Shown here piece by piece: positions 1 to 9,653 of a DNA stretch of 64,000 bases (position 1 is its first letter; every line of letters starts with the position of its first letter). Where the stretch lies: positions 95,527,291 through 95,591,290 of the forward strand of contig OY740773.1 in assembly GCA_963513935.1 (NCBI GenBank). The letters are read 5' to 3'. The stretch is from Aphrophora alni (Eukaryota > Arthropoda > Insecta > Hemiptera > Aphrophoridae). Below the pieces are notes generated by a model. The model had not been told where the DNA came from, did no database searches, and saw only the letters and a program-made list of their open reading frames with translations. The translations under genes and the position numbers were made by a program.

Positions 1-859
1 TGATATAAGTGAATTGTTGGTTTTAATTTTTGTAATATAAAATAAACGTAATACTCGACTATGTTATAAATTTAAATCATATTGTGACATTCTCTATATT
101 ATTATTCACTCCTATGTGATTTATATAGTTTTCATAATTTGCTGATTTACTATCTATAACAAATATTTACATATTTGAATACAATTCATAGTTAATTATC
201 TTTTAGACGTTTTATTAGTAAATATTAAATTTGTTTAGTATTTTCTGAGTTACTTGATCATGTATATCATTAATTTCAAAGGAACATTCAATAATTCAAA
301 AATATTTTTTTATTAGAGGAAAAAAATTGAAAAAGCTATAATTCATTGTATCTATACAGCTATTTTTATTAAAAATAATATTTTTGAGATTACAAACCGG
401 TAAAAATAAAACATGCTTAAATAAAAAAAGTTAAGTTAAATCACGTTTTCCGTTATTTTGGAACACTCTGTATGTAGTACACTTTTCAATCACACTGTAT
501 ATACCTAGTCAAGCGCTTTATAATGAATTGTCGCCCGTTTTCTAACTTGTGTAGATTCAGAATTATGAACCCGTTTCCATATTTTTGTTTTCTCACTCTG
601 TATTTATCCTAATCAAACTGTCTGAAATAATGTAGTTCATTTACCAGTCTTTAACCAGATAGAAAATGTTGTCGCCAATAATGAATTTGTTGATTGATTT
701 TTTATTCATGTCATAAACCGTGAATTAAAACAGGTTATAAAGGTATATATGTCACTGATTCAATAAAATATTCTTCTACAGTGTAAAATATGATCTTGGA
801 TAAGTATTTCATGGATGCCAACTTGATTGTAGTACTCCAAAATAGTGTTCCTCAACTTA
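1..859. other. AT-rich non-coding stretch
   Basis: No supported gene, RNA or recognisable mobile element. Stop codons are dense in all frames and short A/T runs are common. Confidence 0.6.
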
Positions 860-864
860 AAGAA

Positions 865-1015
865 CAATTTTCTAGTTCCTGGACCTCCATGAAGATTTCC
901 CCGATATCAGAATGTTAGTCACGTAATAAATAGCAATCCTCTTGTCACTGTGAAATAGCATTGGAATTGAAACATGTGACATTTATGACATAACCTCAAT
1001 TTTTTAATAGACTTT
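865..1015 (+). repeat. Dispersed repeat family R3, copy 1
   Basis: This stretch resembles 34008-34160 in the same orientation. Both carry a (t/a)GAAGAT segment, then TCA-AATGT-AGTCACGTA-TAAAT, then CTGTGA-ATAGC, then AACATGTG, at matching spacing. The similarity is partial and interrupted, so both look like old copies of one mobile or repeated sequence. Class unknown; no coding content. Confidence 0.5.
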
Positions 1016-1204
1016 GTTTGGTTGCATTTTTGTATCGTGTTACAAACTTGTTTAACTCAAAATATAATTAGAAACCATAATTAGAAACGTAGTAATTAGT
1101 ATGGGGAAATTAGAAATTGGTTGGAGATATTAAGGCAACTTTTGGAGAGAAAAAAAAAATATAAGTGTTATACCCTCCCATCTTTTCGAAGATCAATTTA
1201 TGCT

Positions 1205-1283
1205 GATGCTTGATGTTAAATATATAAGTATATATGTATGTATATGAATATATATTTAATGTATATGAATATATATTTAATGA
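1205..1283. repeat. Short AT tandem repeat
   Basis: A unit close to GTATATGAATATATATTTAA occurs twice in a row within a TATG-rich stretch. Simple-sequence DNA with no other visible role. Confidence 0.6.
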
Positions 1284-1749
1284 ACAGATATTTTAGCAAG
1301 CCAAAAAAAAAATATTGATAAAATTTAGAAAAAACCTTTTTAACTAAACTTATCTTCACATTTAAAAATCTTTGAGGAGGCGAAAATAGAAAGAATAATT
1401 TCTTTAAATGCTACGTGTACAAAATAATAAGGTAAAACTATATTCCAAGTTGTCGATCAAACCATTGCACATAATATATTCATAGTGGTCTGAATTTCTA
1501 TTAAGTTTTACCAAAGTGTATCAATTTTTAGAACTAGTCCACATTTTCTGATATACTGGTATGGTGCATCTTGCCATGTTGGTGAGTGTAATAACTTATT
1601 TGCTTAAAAGTTTCTAAAATATAAATAAAACATTGTTAACGAAAAGCACATGGATTCCATAGTGTATATTTTTATTTTTTAATCTACCTATCTATCTATC
1701 CCTTTTAATATATTTTCTACTCTATGATATATCTAAGTATATACTCCCT

Positions 1750-1935
1750 TTAGTCATGACCGGGATACATTCCCTCGAGTGTTGTGTCGACAACTCGAGT
1801 CTTGTATTCCATATATTTATGTCCTAACTCGTTTTACTCGACCCTGTGGGACTACGTTAGGACAAACTTGTATTAACCTGGCATATATACTATTATCCAG
1901 AGGAAGTTGGCCAAACTGATTTCTACTTACCTTAA
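1750..1935 (+). repeat. Dispersed repeat family R2, copy 1
   Basis: Shares an ordered series of blocks with the reverse complement of 22080-22262: CATTCCCTCG-GTGTTGTG, TGTCGACAACT, TATTCTATTTATGTC-like, TTCGTTTTACT, ACCCT, and finally GTTGGCCAA. Order and spacing are kept, so the two are copies of one sequence. A third, partial copy lies near 46147. No coding potential seen; class unknown. Confidence 0.6.
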
Positions 1936-2334
1936 TTTTTGTTTAGACATTTTATAAATATGTATTTGTAACTGAAGATATTCTTGTATAACTAAGATAT
2001 TTCTACATGCGAAAACAGTTTTTTTTTCTTTTTAGTTTGGTACTTGCTGTGATCCTCATGGATTCTCATGGTATGAGTGATACTCATGAAGTTTCTAAAT
2101 TCTATTAAGAAAGGACCACTTGAATTAAAATGTTTCTGTAAAGGGTTATACAACTTTTATGTGTGGGGAATCTCCTAAAAAATTTAATTTTTCATTGGGG
2201 AGGTCAGGGTTCGATTCACGAAACTTTCAAATATAAAAATAAATTAAGTGGTGTATTACTTTAAAGCACTTGTGAAACCAAACATTTTCACGACTGGTTT
2301 CACTACATGACAACTTTTTATAAAGTTTAACTCT

Positions 2335-2593
2335 AAGCGTCACACTTATATTAAATACGGGTGTGGTAATTCAGGAGCTCTAGCCGGATCTAAATCTTTT
2401 GCATGTGCTAGTCTTGGGTTAGAACCCTTTATTTCATCTTTTCTATCAGGTTTCTCTTGTTATTTTCCGATTCTGACCCTATGAGAGAGTATTAGAGGTC
2501 TTTATTTTATGTTATTTTCTTCTTTCTTTTACGCTTCTACGTTATTTAATGATCGCGCTTTAGTTTATTGCCTTTAAAGAACAAGAAACTTAG
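2335..2593 (+). repeat. Dispersed repeat family R1, copy A
   Basis: One of at least nine related ~200-290 bp copies in this window. Shared blocks in order are CTGGATCTA, CATGTAGTCTTGGGTTA, TTTCATCTTTTCTATCAGG, TCTCTTG, TTCCGACTCTGACACTAT, AGAGTATTAGAGGTCTTTAT, and a 3' end GCCTTTAAA-AACAAGAAA. This copy keeps nearly all blocks. I see no convincing RNA polymerase III boxes and no coding capacity. It could be a SINE or a MITE. Confidence 0.65.
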
Positions 2594-2599
2594 AAAGTT

Positions 2600-5015
2600 T
2601 CGTAATGCCCAAAACCAAAAATTTGGAAAAATTAAAATACTCTTATCTCAAGAATTTCAAACAATACGATAGATCTCGTTCTGTACCTCATGTAAAATAT
2701 AGTTGAACAACAAACTTTTTTCTTCTAATTATTAAAATGTTTGTGCGACTCTTGCAGTTTATCTCACATTTTTGCTAATTTTGGAAAAGTTAAAAGGTTT
2801 TAAAAATAGCTCAAGTTGTATCAGTCTTGGTAGTGGAAATATAACACGAAAATACGATGATATTTCTCAGTTAATAACGTAAATTCTATTTCTGCGAATT
2901 TATTTTAGATAAACAGTTCCTACACATATTACTCTTGATTAGATTTTGTTGCCTATAACAGCTAACCTTTGCATTTTGTTAAATTCCTTAATATGATAGG
3001 TTTCCAGCCAGCATCTCTTTTCACATATTTCAGAGAGATTCTTACAGTTTTTAATCAAATTTATAATATTTTTCTTATGAATATGTTTGCAACATGTAGT
3101 ATTAATCAATTTCCATTGGAGGTACATACCATAAAACAAAAAAAGTTGAAGGGTCCCATCATGGTACCTACCTAGTCGATGGTGTAATACATCAGATTCA
3201 GTAAATGTACTGACCAAAATTTGCTGTCATGGGTTTTGCGAGATATGTTAAATAGTATTTTTAGAGTAAGGAGTTTTACCCAATGGGGTAAGTTTGTTTA
3301 AAATAGTAGCTACGAAGGTTTTCTAAACTTCCTAATTGTGTATATCATTATTTTTTTGACGTTGGGTAGGCCCTTGTAGATATGTATATTTTAAAATGTC
3401 TCCATTCGTTTTTGTTAATTGACTCTAAATGAAACTATACAAATTTCACATTTGCTTAAAAGTTCAGGGATATAAATTAGAATTTTGACAATAATTTCGA
3501 TTTTTGTCAACGTAGAGATATGGAGTTGATACCATTACCTAAATTGAATTCTCAAAATGTTTATATGTTTGTTTGTAGAAAGGCACTCGAGAAATGAACA
3601 AAAACGTTTTGAAATGGCTGCCATTATGACGTTTTTAGTTCGAGTTTTCTGAATTTCATTGTATAATCTCCACTATAATACCCAATTGTTCTTTCCTATT
3701 TTAATTTTTGTTGTTGACTACCTACAGATGACAGCGACAACGAGACAAAGTATCTAAATCACTTCCCGTTCTCCCGAGATCAGTAAAAAAAACGAAAGTC
3801 GAAGTTATTTGCGAATACCAAACTTTTCATATATTCTTTGTATCCAAAGCAATGTTTGTTTTGAAAACCAGTATTAAATGTTTTGTTTCAAATTTGTTCA
3901 GTTTTGTAATTATCATCTTATGAGATATTCCTTAAATATTGTTTATTATAAATAACAAAGCAAACCAGTAATAAAAGTTGTAACTTTTTTAATTATCTAC
4001 GATGGGGTCAAAGTATTGGTTTGTACGTCAAAATATTGTATCTAATTACGAAATAACAATTGATTGTAAACATGTTATTACACGTTAAAAAATATTCTTG
4101 TATTCCTTCAAAAAAAAACAACTTTTGATATTTTCTTTAGTATTCCCTGTCTTAGTTTTTACTTAGTTATTCTCCTCTCTACCACCCCTTAAGTCACATG
4201 ATATATCTCCCTGGGTGGTAATCGTGCTAAGAGAACACGTAGTATATTGTTATAGTTTTTATATTCGGTAGCAAACAATTTCCTCAGAAGAAACATTTTA
4301 CTCAGATTATCAAATAATATAGTTTTATACCAACAATGTTCATATGATCTTCAATATAAATGTATTTAAGATGTTAGCGAAAATTAGTGATTACAATATG
4401 AAATACAAGCGTAATGAAGTGTGCTCAGAAATAAAAGTACTAACTTACAACAAAAAATTATATTGCGAAACTTTGTTCATGCAAAAATACGATTTTGTTT
4501 GGGTACTTCAAAATTAATTCCCAATTCCTAATATTTAAGTGTTGGTTGTGTATTAATTTTAGAAATTTTTGTATACTAGAAAATATATGCAGTTTCTTCA
4601 AACTTATTGATCAAAGTGAAAATATATCTAATGATGATTCCAGTCAATACAACTTTAATTTATTCTACATTCATATATAATATTTTTAAACAACTACAAA
4701 CGCAAAAAACTAAATTAATATTACAGGAAGTATTCTCATTTTATCAAAAGGTAATAAATTGTTTACTACCTAATGATTTTGAAATTAAACACACAAATGT
4801 TATTGTAAATTCTACATATTATGTCTACGTAAGTAGAATTTAATAAATTTATAAATTTAGGTCATCAGTATAAACATCATCTAATGATTTGAGAGAACGT
4901 TTTAAAATTATTTCGAAAGAAATTATAAAAATTGTTAGTTTTTATGATCCCCAAAGGTAGACATCGATTTTGATTGTTTTTATGTATGCATAAACTATGT
5001 AAAGTGTATTATATA
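2600..5015. other. AT-rich non-coding stretch
   Basis: No gene supported. Short open frames here (for example 2939-3217 on the minus strand and 4607-4843 on the plus strand) have no domain, codon bias or splice context. A short (TA)n tract at 5009-5025 was the landing site of the errantivirus that follows. Confidence 0.6.
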
Positions 5016-5019
5016 TATA

Positions 5020-5025
5020 TATATA
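5020..5025. repeat. Target-site duplication of errantivirus (left)
   Basis: TATATA immediately before the left LTR; the same hexamer follows the right LTR at 10655-10660. Alternating purine/pyrimidine hexamer targets are typical of errantiviruses. It lies inside a (TA)n run, so the exact length could be ambiguous. Confidence 0.75.
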
Positions 5026-5067
5026 AGTTATAGTTTTTCTTGTGAAAAACGTGTTTTTAAAAAATGC

Positions 5068-5077
5068 TTTATTTATT
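5068..5077 (-). promoter_or_regulatory. Polyadenylation signal in LTR
   Basis: Two overlapping AATAAA hexamers on the minus strand (AATAAATAAA) lie in the 3' part of the LTR. They are repeated in the other LTR at about 10372-10381. Confidence 0.6.
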
Positions 5078-5284
5078 AAAAACAATAACAGATTTTACAA
5101 TAATAATAAATTACAATAATAATAATTATTGGAGAGAACTCGTAACGTGATGTTCACTCACTGGTTACCAGACAGACTCTGTTCTTACATTGTTTCTTAA
5201 CATTAAAAGTAAACTATGGTCTAAGCCTATTCCTAAGAACTGCAACTGCGGTTTTGTTGATTAGTAATCGTAATTCCTACAGCT

Positions 5285-5313
5285 ACATATATGACAAAGG
5301 TTTTGTCATATAT
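5285..5313. promoter_or_regulatory. Palindrome in U3 region of LTR
   Basis: Arms TATATGACAAA / TTTGTCATATA are separated by three bases, giving a strong inverted repeat close to the 5' edge of the LTR on the element's strand. It is duplicated in the other LTR (about 10589-10617). It could bind a dimeric transcription factor or serve integrase end recognition. Role not known. Confidence 0.45.
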
Positions 5314-5340
5314 TACTTATGTAATATTTAGTTAATTTAA

Positions 5341-6948
5341 TTATATAACTCCTCCATCCCTAAATAAAACATCCGGAGGTGGATGTTGATTGTCTACTAC
5401 TGGATTTCTATTATTTTGACATTTTTTATAAGTAAAATATATTATAATAATTATTATTATTACATAGATTAACATTGTCCATAAATTCAAGTTATAATTA
5501 ATAAATGTTTTCTGTGGCATAGGTACAACATTATACAAGCTAGCTTTATCTAATTCTATTTTCTTTAAATCAATAGAAAATTCTGGTTTCTGATCTGTTG
5601 ATAATTGCAGTTCAGAAATGTCTACCAACTCTGGATGTCCGCCTTCGGTTTGCGACGAATGTTGCAGCTGTTTGTCATGATAGAAAACTGCATCATCATT
5701 TACCTTTAGTAAATAAGTCCCTTGTAAAACTCTTGTTGTAGTTTCATCTTTGCTTACAATTTTTAAAACTTCATTTTTTTTAAATATTAATAAATATTGA
5801 CCTAATTCAGGTACCCATTTAACAATACTATCATTAATTTCCAGTGCTGTGTATTGACTATCATTAGTTTTAACAGAATGCAAAATAGATTTTTCACAAT
5901 CTAAATTATTGTGATTCACTAGTTCGTGTGAACACAAAAATTTCATTCTAATTTTATTTTTACATACATTGTCTAAACCTATTAGTTTAGTGTCTGACAT
6001 TAAAATGTTTTTAACTTTAGGAATTATAGTAACATAATTAGATTCATATTTAGTTGGAATAGGATATAGTTTATACAACTTAAACTCTTCTTCTTCTACA
6101 ATTGGTAGCCTTAAAAAATAAATTATTTCGTCATTATTTATTCTACAGCTTATTTCTATTATATTTTCAAAATCCCACACATTTTCTATGCTTGCCGTTA
6201 ATGGCAACTGATCACCGTAAAATTTATGAATTTTTACAATTTCATCAAACAATTCTCTTGTGGATATAATACTGGGGTGCAATACTCCTAGCTTACAAAA
6301 GGTTAATGAATTTTCTAAATCTACGATTATGCTCAGTACAATATTATATAATATATTTAATTGATTAAGTATATCTCTAAAATTTCCTAATTCTATAGAT
6401 TTTTCTAAATTTGTATTCATTAACAATAGCTTATTCTTCAATTCATTAAAATTACTTTCTACAACATTTATTGTTTTATTAAACTCATCCATAATATGGT
6501 TATTAATTGTATACTGATAGGACATTTGGTTTATTATGTTAAATTGGTTCTTTCTAACTTCTTCCATAAAACTGTTATATTTCTGTTCATCGTATGCATC
6601 TAGGTTACCTGTTACAAATTTAATTATTGAGCCTAAACCATTAACAATTCCTCTTTTTACCTTTCTATTGCTATCTTTTTGTACAGTTATTATTTCTAGT
6701 TTTTCTTTAATTACTTTTTTGGTGTGATTTATGAACCGAAAATAGTTAATTGTTTCTTTAATTTCAAATTTAATATTTGGCTCAACTTCTAGTTCACAGT
6801 TTACACATTTTTTTCTGAAATATGTCAAAACATCATTATAGTACAATTCTAAATTATTTAACTGATTATATATAGGTTTTAAATTATAATAGTGTATAAA
6901 AGTATGATAAGATGCTTGTAACTTAGCTAAACCTAATTCAATTGGCAT
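5341..6948 (-). CDS. Errantivirus envelope glycoprotein (baculovirus F-like)
   Basis: A 535-residue intact frame for the envelope fusion protein that lets errantiviruses leave and enter cells. Residues 95-99 read RKVKR, a furin-type site. They are followed by a glycine-rich segment (about 100-120) with the G-x3-LG...GNLDAYD pattern of the fusion peptide of errantivirus Env and baculovirus F. A hydrophobic isoleucine-rich membrane anchor lies at about 489-507, followed by a 28-residue tail. No signal peptide is visible after the first ATG. The frame stays open 27 codons further upstream, overlapping the end of pol, and splice-acceptor-like AGs lie at about 6954 and 6961, so the leader is probably supplied by splicing, as in relatives. 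The stop codon is inside the 3' LTR. Sure of family; start uncertain. Confidence 0.88.
   Translation of the reverse strand: MPIELGLAKLQASYHTFIHYYNLKPIYNQLNNLELYYNDVLTYFRKKCVNCELEVEPNIKFEIKETINYFRFINHTKKVIKEKLEIITVQKDSNRKVKRGIVNGLGSIIKFVTGNLDAYDEQKYNSFMEEVRKNQFNIINQMSYQYTINNHIMDEFNKTINVVESNFNELKNKLLLMNTNLEKSIELGNFRDILNQLNILYNIVLSIIVDLENSLTFCKLGVLHPSIISTRELFDEIVKIHKFYGDQLPLTASIENVWDFENIIEISCRINNDEIIYFLRLPIVEEEEFKLYKLYPIPTKYESNYVTIIPKVKNILMSDTKLIGLDNVCKNKIRMKFLCSHELVNHNNLDCEKSILHSVKTNDSQYTALEINDSIVKWVPELGQYLLIFKKNEVLKIVSKDETTTRVLQGTYLLKVNDDAVFYHDKQLQHSSQTEGGHPELVDISELQLSTDQKPEFSIDLKKIELDKASLYNVVPMPQKTFINYNLNLWTMLIYVIIIIIIIYFTYKKCQNNRNPVVDNQHPPPDVLFRDGGVI
5351..5362 (-). other. Polypurine tract
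   Basis: Minus-strand TAGGGATGGAGG abuts the 3' LTR, the position where plus-strand DNA synthesis is primed in LTR elements. It lies within the env coding sequence. Confidence 0.6.
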
Positions 6949-6974
6949 TATACCTGGGTTCTGTGAAATATCTC

Positions 6975-8315
6975 TTATCTCTGTTGTGATTGAGATGGCT
7001 TCTCTAAGGAACAGGAAGGACCTGGAACATTATTAATTGTATTAATTTCCTTAAATTTGGCTGTTTTCCTCGGTCTCTTAATGTTGGACAAATGTATTTT
7101 CTTCTTTGTGTTATAATGCCTGGCTCGAATTTCGGCGGTTTTCTTATCCTTACCTGTCGTCAATATTTGTTCCTTATTAAATTTATTTTTTGTTTTGCTT
7201 TGTTTTTGTACATTCTTTACATAAACGTCTGTTGGAATCTCAGGTAGTGGTTCCTTATTTTGGTTTCTTTTGTTTTGAATGTCTTCCTTAATTTTTTGAT
7301 TGGCTTGTCTAATTTGTTCGTATAATTTTCTGGTCTTCTCCTTATGAGTTATTACATAATCATTGATAAGCTGATTTTCTATGTCCATGTCTAAGATGTT
7401 GTTAGAATTTACATGTCCATATAGTACTTCAAAAGGTGTCAGTCTAGTCACGGAATGTATACTATTGTTATATGCAATGACTGCATATTTCACTTTCTTT
7501 ACAATATTATCTTTCCTGAATTCTTCTTGGTTATTTAATAATCTTACATGTTCAATCAAAGTGGAATGGAATCTTTCACATAATCCATTAGAAGGTGGAT
7601 GTTGGGTAGATGTGAAGTGAATTTTTATTTTGTGAAGTTCAGTGATCTCCTTTATTATCCTATTATTAAATTCAGTTCCATTGTCTGACACTATAAGCTC
7701 AGGAATTCCGTAGTGTGCGAAATAATCTAGGAGTTTATCAGCAACTTCTGTGGCGTGTGCTCCTCCTACACGATACACTTGCGCGTAACGAGAGAATCCG
7801 TCTATTATGCTGAGAAATCTGTTTTTCTCTAATGATATACTATCTACATAAATTACTTGTAATGGTCTTACAGGTGTAGGCGTAAGATTCATTTCTAATT
7901 TCAGAGGTACTCTTTCATATTTTGATTTCAAACAAATATCACAGTTATTGATAAAATGTTGAATGTGTCCTTTAATATTCGGCCAATAGTATTTCCTCCT
8001 TATCTGCTCATACGTTTCTTGCATCCCACGATGGTTGGTCTTGCTTGTGTGATAATTATTTATTATTTCCTGAATTTCGTCTTCTCTAGTTATATCTATT
8101 AATTTGGTGTTACATTTAACTAAACAAAGTTTAGAATTCTTAAAGTTTCTGGATACACATATTGCAAATTTCTCATAGACATCGTTTTCAAAATAAACAT
8201 TATACTTAACTTTTGGCACTAGGTATTCTTTTATAAATTTAATAATATCGTTTTCAAAATTATTTTCAGACAATTCAACAATTAATCTTAATTTCGATGT
8301 TCCAAACAATTTCAC
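6975..8315 (-). CDS. Errantivirus pol remnant: integrase
   Basis: 446 residues carrying the integrase half of pol. Counted from position 8315: a zinc-binding HHCC domain at H89, H95, C125 and C128; catalytic acidic residues D158, D211 (in SDNGTEF) and E247 (in NGLCERFH), giving DD35E spacing; then a basic C-terminal tail. Integrase joins element DNA into the genome. The frame starts with GTG only by convention: it is open without a stop for 35 more codons, back to the gag TAA. That extra stretch resembles the link after RNase H in errantivirus pol. Protease, reverse transcriptase and RNase H are absent. No ATG suits translation start, so it may depend on readthrough, reinitiation or splicing. 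It overlaps the env frame. Confidence 0.9.
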   Translation of the reverse strand: MKLFGTSKLRLIVELSENNFENDIIKFIKEYLVPKVKYNVYFENDVYEKFAICVSRNFKNSKLCLVKCNTKLIDITREDEIQEIINNYHTSKTNHRGMQETYEQIRRKYYWPNIKGHIQHFINNCDICLKSKYERVPLKLEMNLTPTPVRPLQVIYVDSISLEKNRFLSIIDGFSRYAQVYRVGGAHATEVADKLLDYFAHYGIPELIVSDNGTEFNNRIIKEITELHKIKIHFTSTQHPPSNGLCERFHSTLIEHVRLLNNQEEFRKDNIVKKVKYAVIAYNNSIHSVTRLTPFEVLYGHVNSNNILDMDIENQLINDYVITHKEKTRKLYEQIRQANQKIKEDIQNKRNQNKEPLPEIPTDVYVKNVQKQSKTKNKFNKEQILTTGKDKKTAEIRARHYNTKKKIHLSNIKRPRKTAKFKEINTINNVPGPSCSLEKPSQSQQR

Positions 8316-8420
8316 TATTTTTACTCCTTTGGGTTGGTATTTTACAGTTGATACAAAAATTTGATTTCTACCAAAATTTACCGGCTCGTCCGAAATTGGA
8401 ATTTCTACCGATGTGTTACC
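8316..8420 (-). other. Gag-pol junction with internal deletion
   Basis: 105 bp (35 codons) between the gag stop and the GTG used above. It is open in the same frame as both gag and the integrase, so only one TAA (8421-8423) separates them. An IPISDEPVNF-type motif here matches the post-RNase H linker of errantivirus pol, so the deletion breakpoint lies at or very near the gag stop. In relatives gag and pol are usually in different frames joined by -1 frameshifting, so this arrangement arose with the deletion. Confidence 0.7.
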
Positions 8421-9653
8421 TTAAAAGTTTGAATGGATCGTTTGGTCATTTGTTTCATCGATTTCCTCTTGATTAACAGCGTTGTCTTCTTCTAAGTCAA
8501 AGTTCACGATCATTGATTGGTCGTCATCTAATCCATCTAATTCTGGAAAATTTTCTTTTAATGTGGTTAGGCCTAAAAAATGATTCTGAACGTTTTCGTT
8601 TTCTTGTGAAAATCCATAGGCATTGTCTTCCCTAGTAAAGTCATCTACGTCATATTCATTTTGCATTTCCGGGATATGGAGATAGTCTTCCGTGAAGTTG
8701 CAAGCGTCATCAGTCTGTTCTGTCAATGAAATACTCTGCACTTGGTCCGTTATCTTATCAACTGAATTACTACGAACTTCCTCCTCAACTGGTTTTCCTG
8801 TTATTTGATACAACCTATTTTGTTTAATTGGGTTTCCTGTTTGGCGAGTTGATATGCTCATCGGCGTGGGTTGATACATTTGATTTGTTTTTTTTGTGTG
8901 ATTTACAAAAGGTTTTAGTTGTTGGCTATGATTTACATAATTTTGTCTATTAAACTGGCCTGAATTGTTTTGTGGAAATTGTTTATGTTGATTTTGAGAG
9001 GATGGATAATAATTATTCATAGGTTTACGAATTGGCAGGTTTTGAGGTTTTGGTGGTAGCATTTGCCTATTAGATTGAAATAGCTTATTATTTTTAAATT
9101 GAAAGTCGTTGGTCAACATATTTAATGCTTCATTTAAAGAGCTGGGATTTTTTGTTCGCATCAAGGATCCTAATGGTTCTTGAAATCCCCTTAATAACAC
9201 TCTTAATGCTAATCTTTGTACATAAGCAATTAAAAGGTCTTTAGCAACGGTCTTTTCTTTGTTTAGGAAAAAAGCTACTTGTAAATTTAGTAATTTTTGA
9301 ACTCGTTCATAAAAATGGAATGGTGATTCACTGTTTTCCTGTTTTAACTCCGCCATTTCTAGGTTTAAGGTAAAGCAATCTCTTTTATCGGAATAACTCG
9401 TTAAAAGGATGTTTTTGACCTCATCCCAAGCATAAGTATTTGAATTAACTACAATTTCTAGAGCTTGACCCTTCAATTTGGCAAGAATGGATGAAAACAA
9501 ATATTCGATCTGGAAATCTTCAGGGTTATCAACTACGTAAAATTTCTGTACTATCTTTTCACAAATTGAAATAAACCTATTGAGCATGGAGGGTTCACCA
9601 CTGTACTCGGGGATCATGTCCAAGTATTCTTTTTTTAAAATTGGGATAGCCAT
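8421..9653 (-). CDS. Errantivirus Gag capsid polyprotein
   Basis: 410 residues, uninterrupted, with ATG at 9653 as the first start after the leader. The N-terminal part has the IPEYSGEP segment (about residues 14-21) followed by a helical capsid-like region and FHFYERVQKLLN, as in Gag of 17.6/297/gypsy-type elements. The middle (about 190-290) is rich in N, Q, P and basic residues, suiting RNA binding. No CCHC zinc knuckle is present, which is normal for errantiviruses. The C-terminus is acidic. Length is near the family norm, so Gag seems complete. It would form particles that package element RNA. Upstream is a 666-bp leader; downstream is the truncated pol. Confidence 0.88.
   Translation of the reverse strand: MAIPILKKEYLDMIPEYSGEPSMLNRFISICEKIVQKFYVVDNPEDFQIEYLFSSILAKLKGQALEIVVNSNTYAWDEVKNILLTSYSDKRDCFTLNLEMAELKQENSESPFHFYERVQKLLNLQVAFFLNKEKTVAKDLLIAYVQRLALRVLLRGFQEPLGSLMRTKNPSSLNEALNMLTNDFQFKNNKLFQSNRQMLPPKPQNLPIRKPMNNYYPSSQNQHKQFPQNNSGQFNRQNYVNHSQQLKPFVNHTKKTNQMYQPTPMSISTRQTGNPIKQNRLYQITGKPVEEEVRSNSVDKITDQVQSISLTEQTDDACNFTEDYLHIPEMQNEYDVDDFTREDNAYGFSQENENVQNHFLGLTTLKENFPELDGLDDDQSMIVNFDLEEDNAVNQEEIDETNDQTIHSNF

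Larger units (their letters stand above)
5026..5350 (-). repeat. 3' LTR of errantivirus
   Basis: 325 bp, identical by eye to 10330-10654, with terminal inverted hexamers AGTTAT/ATAACT. On the minus strand it contains overlapping AATAAA signals (plus positions about 5068-5077) near its 3' side, suiting polyadenylation. A near-perfect palindrome TATATGACAAA-N3-TTTGTCATATA lies toward its 5' (U3) side. The env stop codon falls inside this LTR. Confidence 0.95.

Noticed and set aside
2196..2222. B-box-like GGTCAGGGTTCGATTCACG, suggesting a tRNA or SINE
   Set aside because: No matching A box or arms upstream at proper spacing; too little to support a feature.
8313..8315. GTG as start codon of the integrase frame
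   Set aside because: Animal genes rarely start with GTG and the frame is open further upstream to the gag stop, so this is not a true start.
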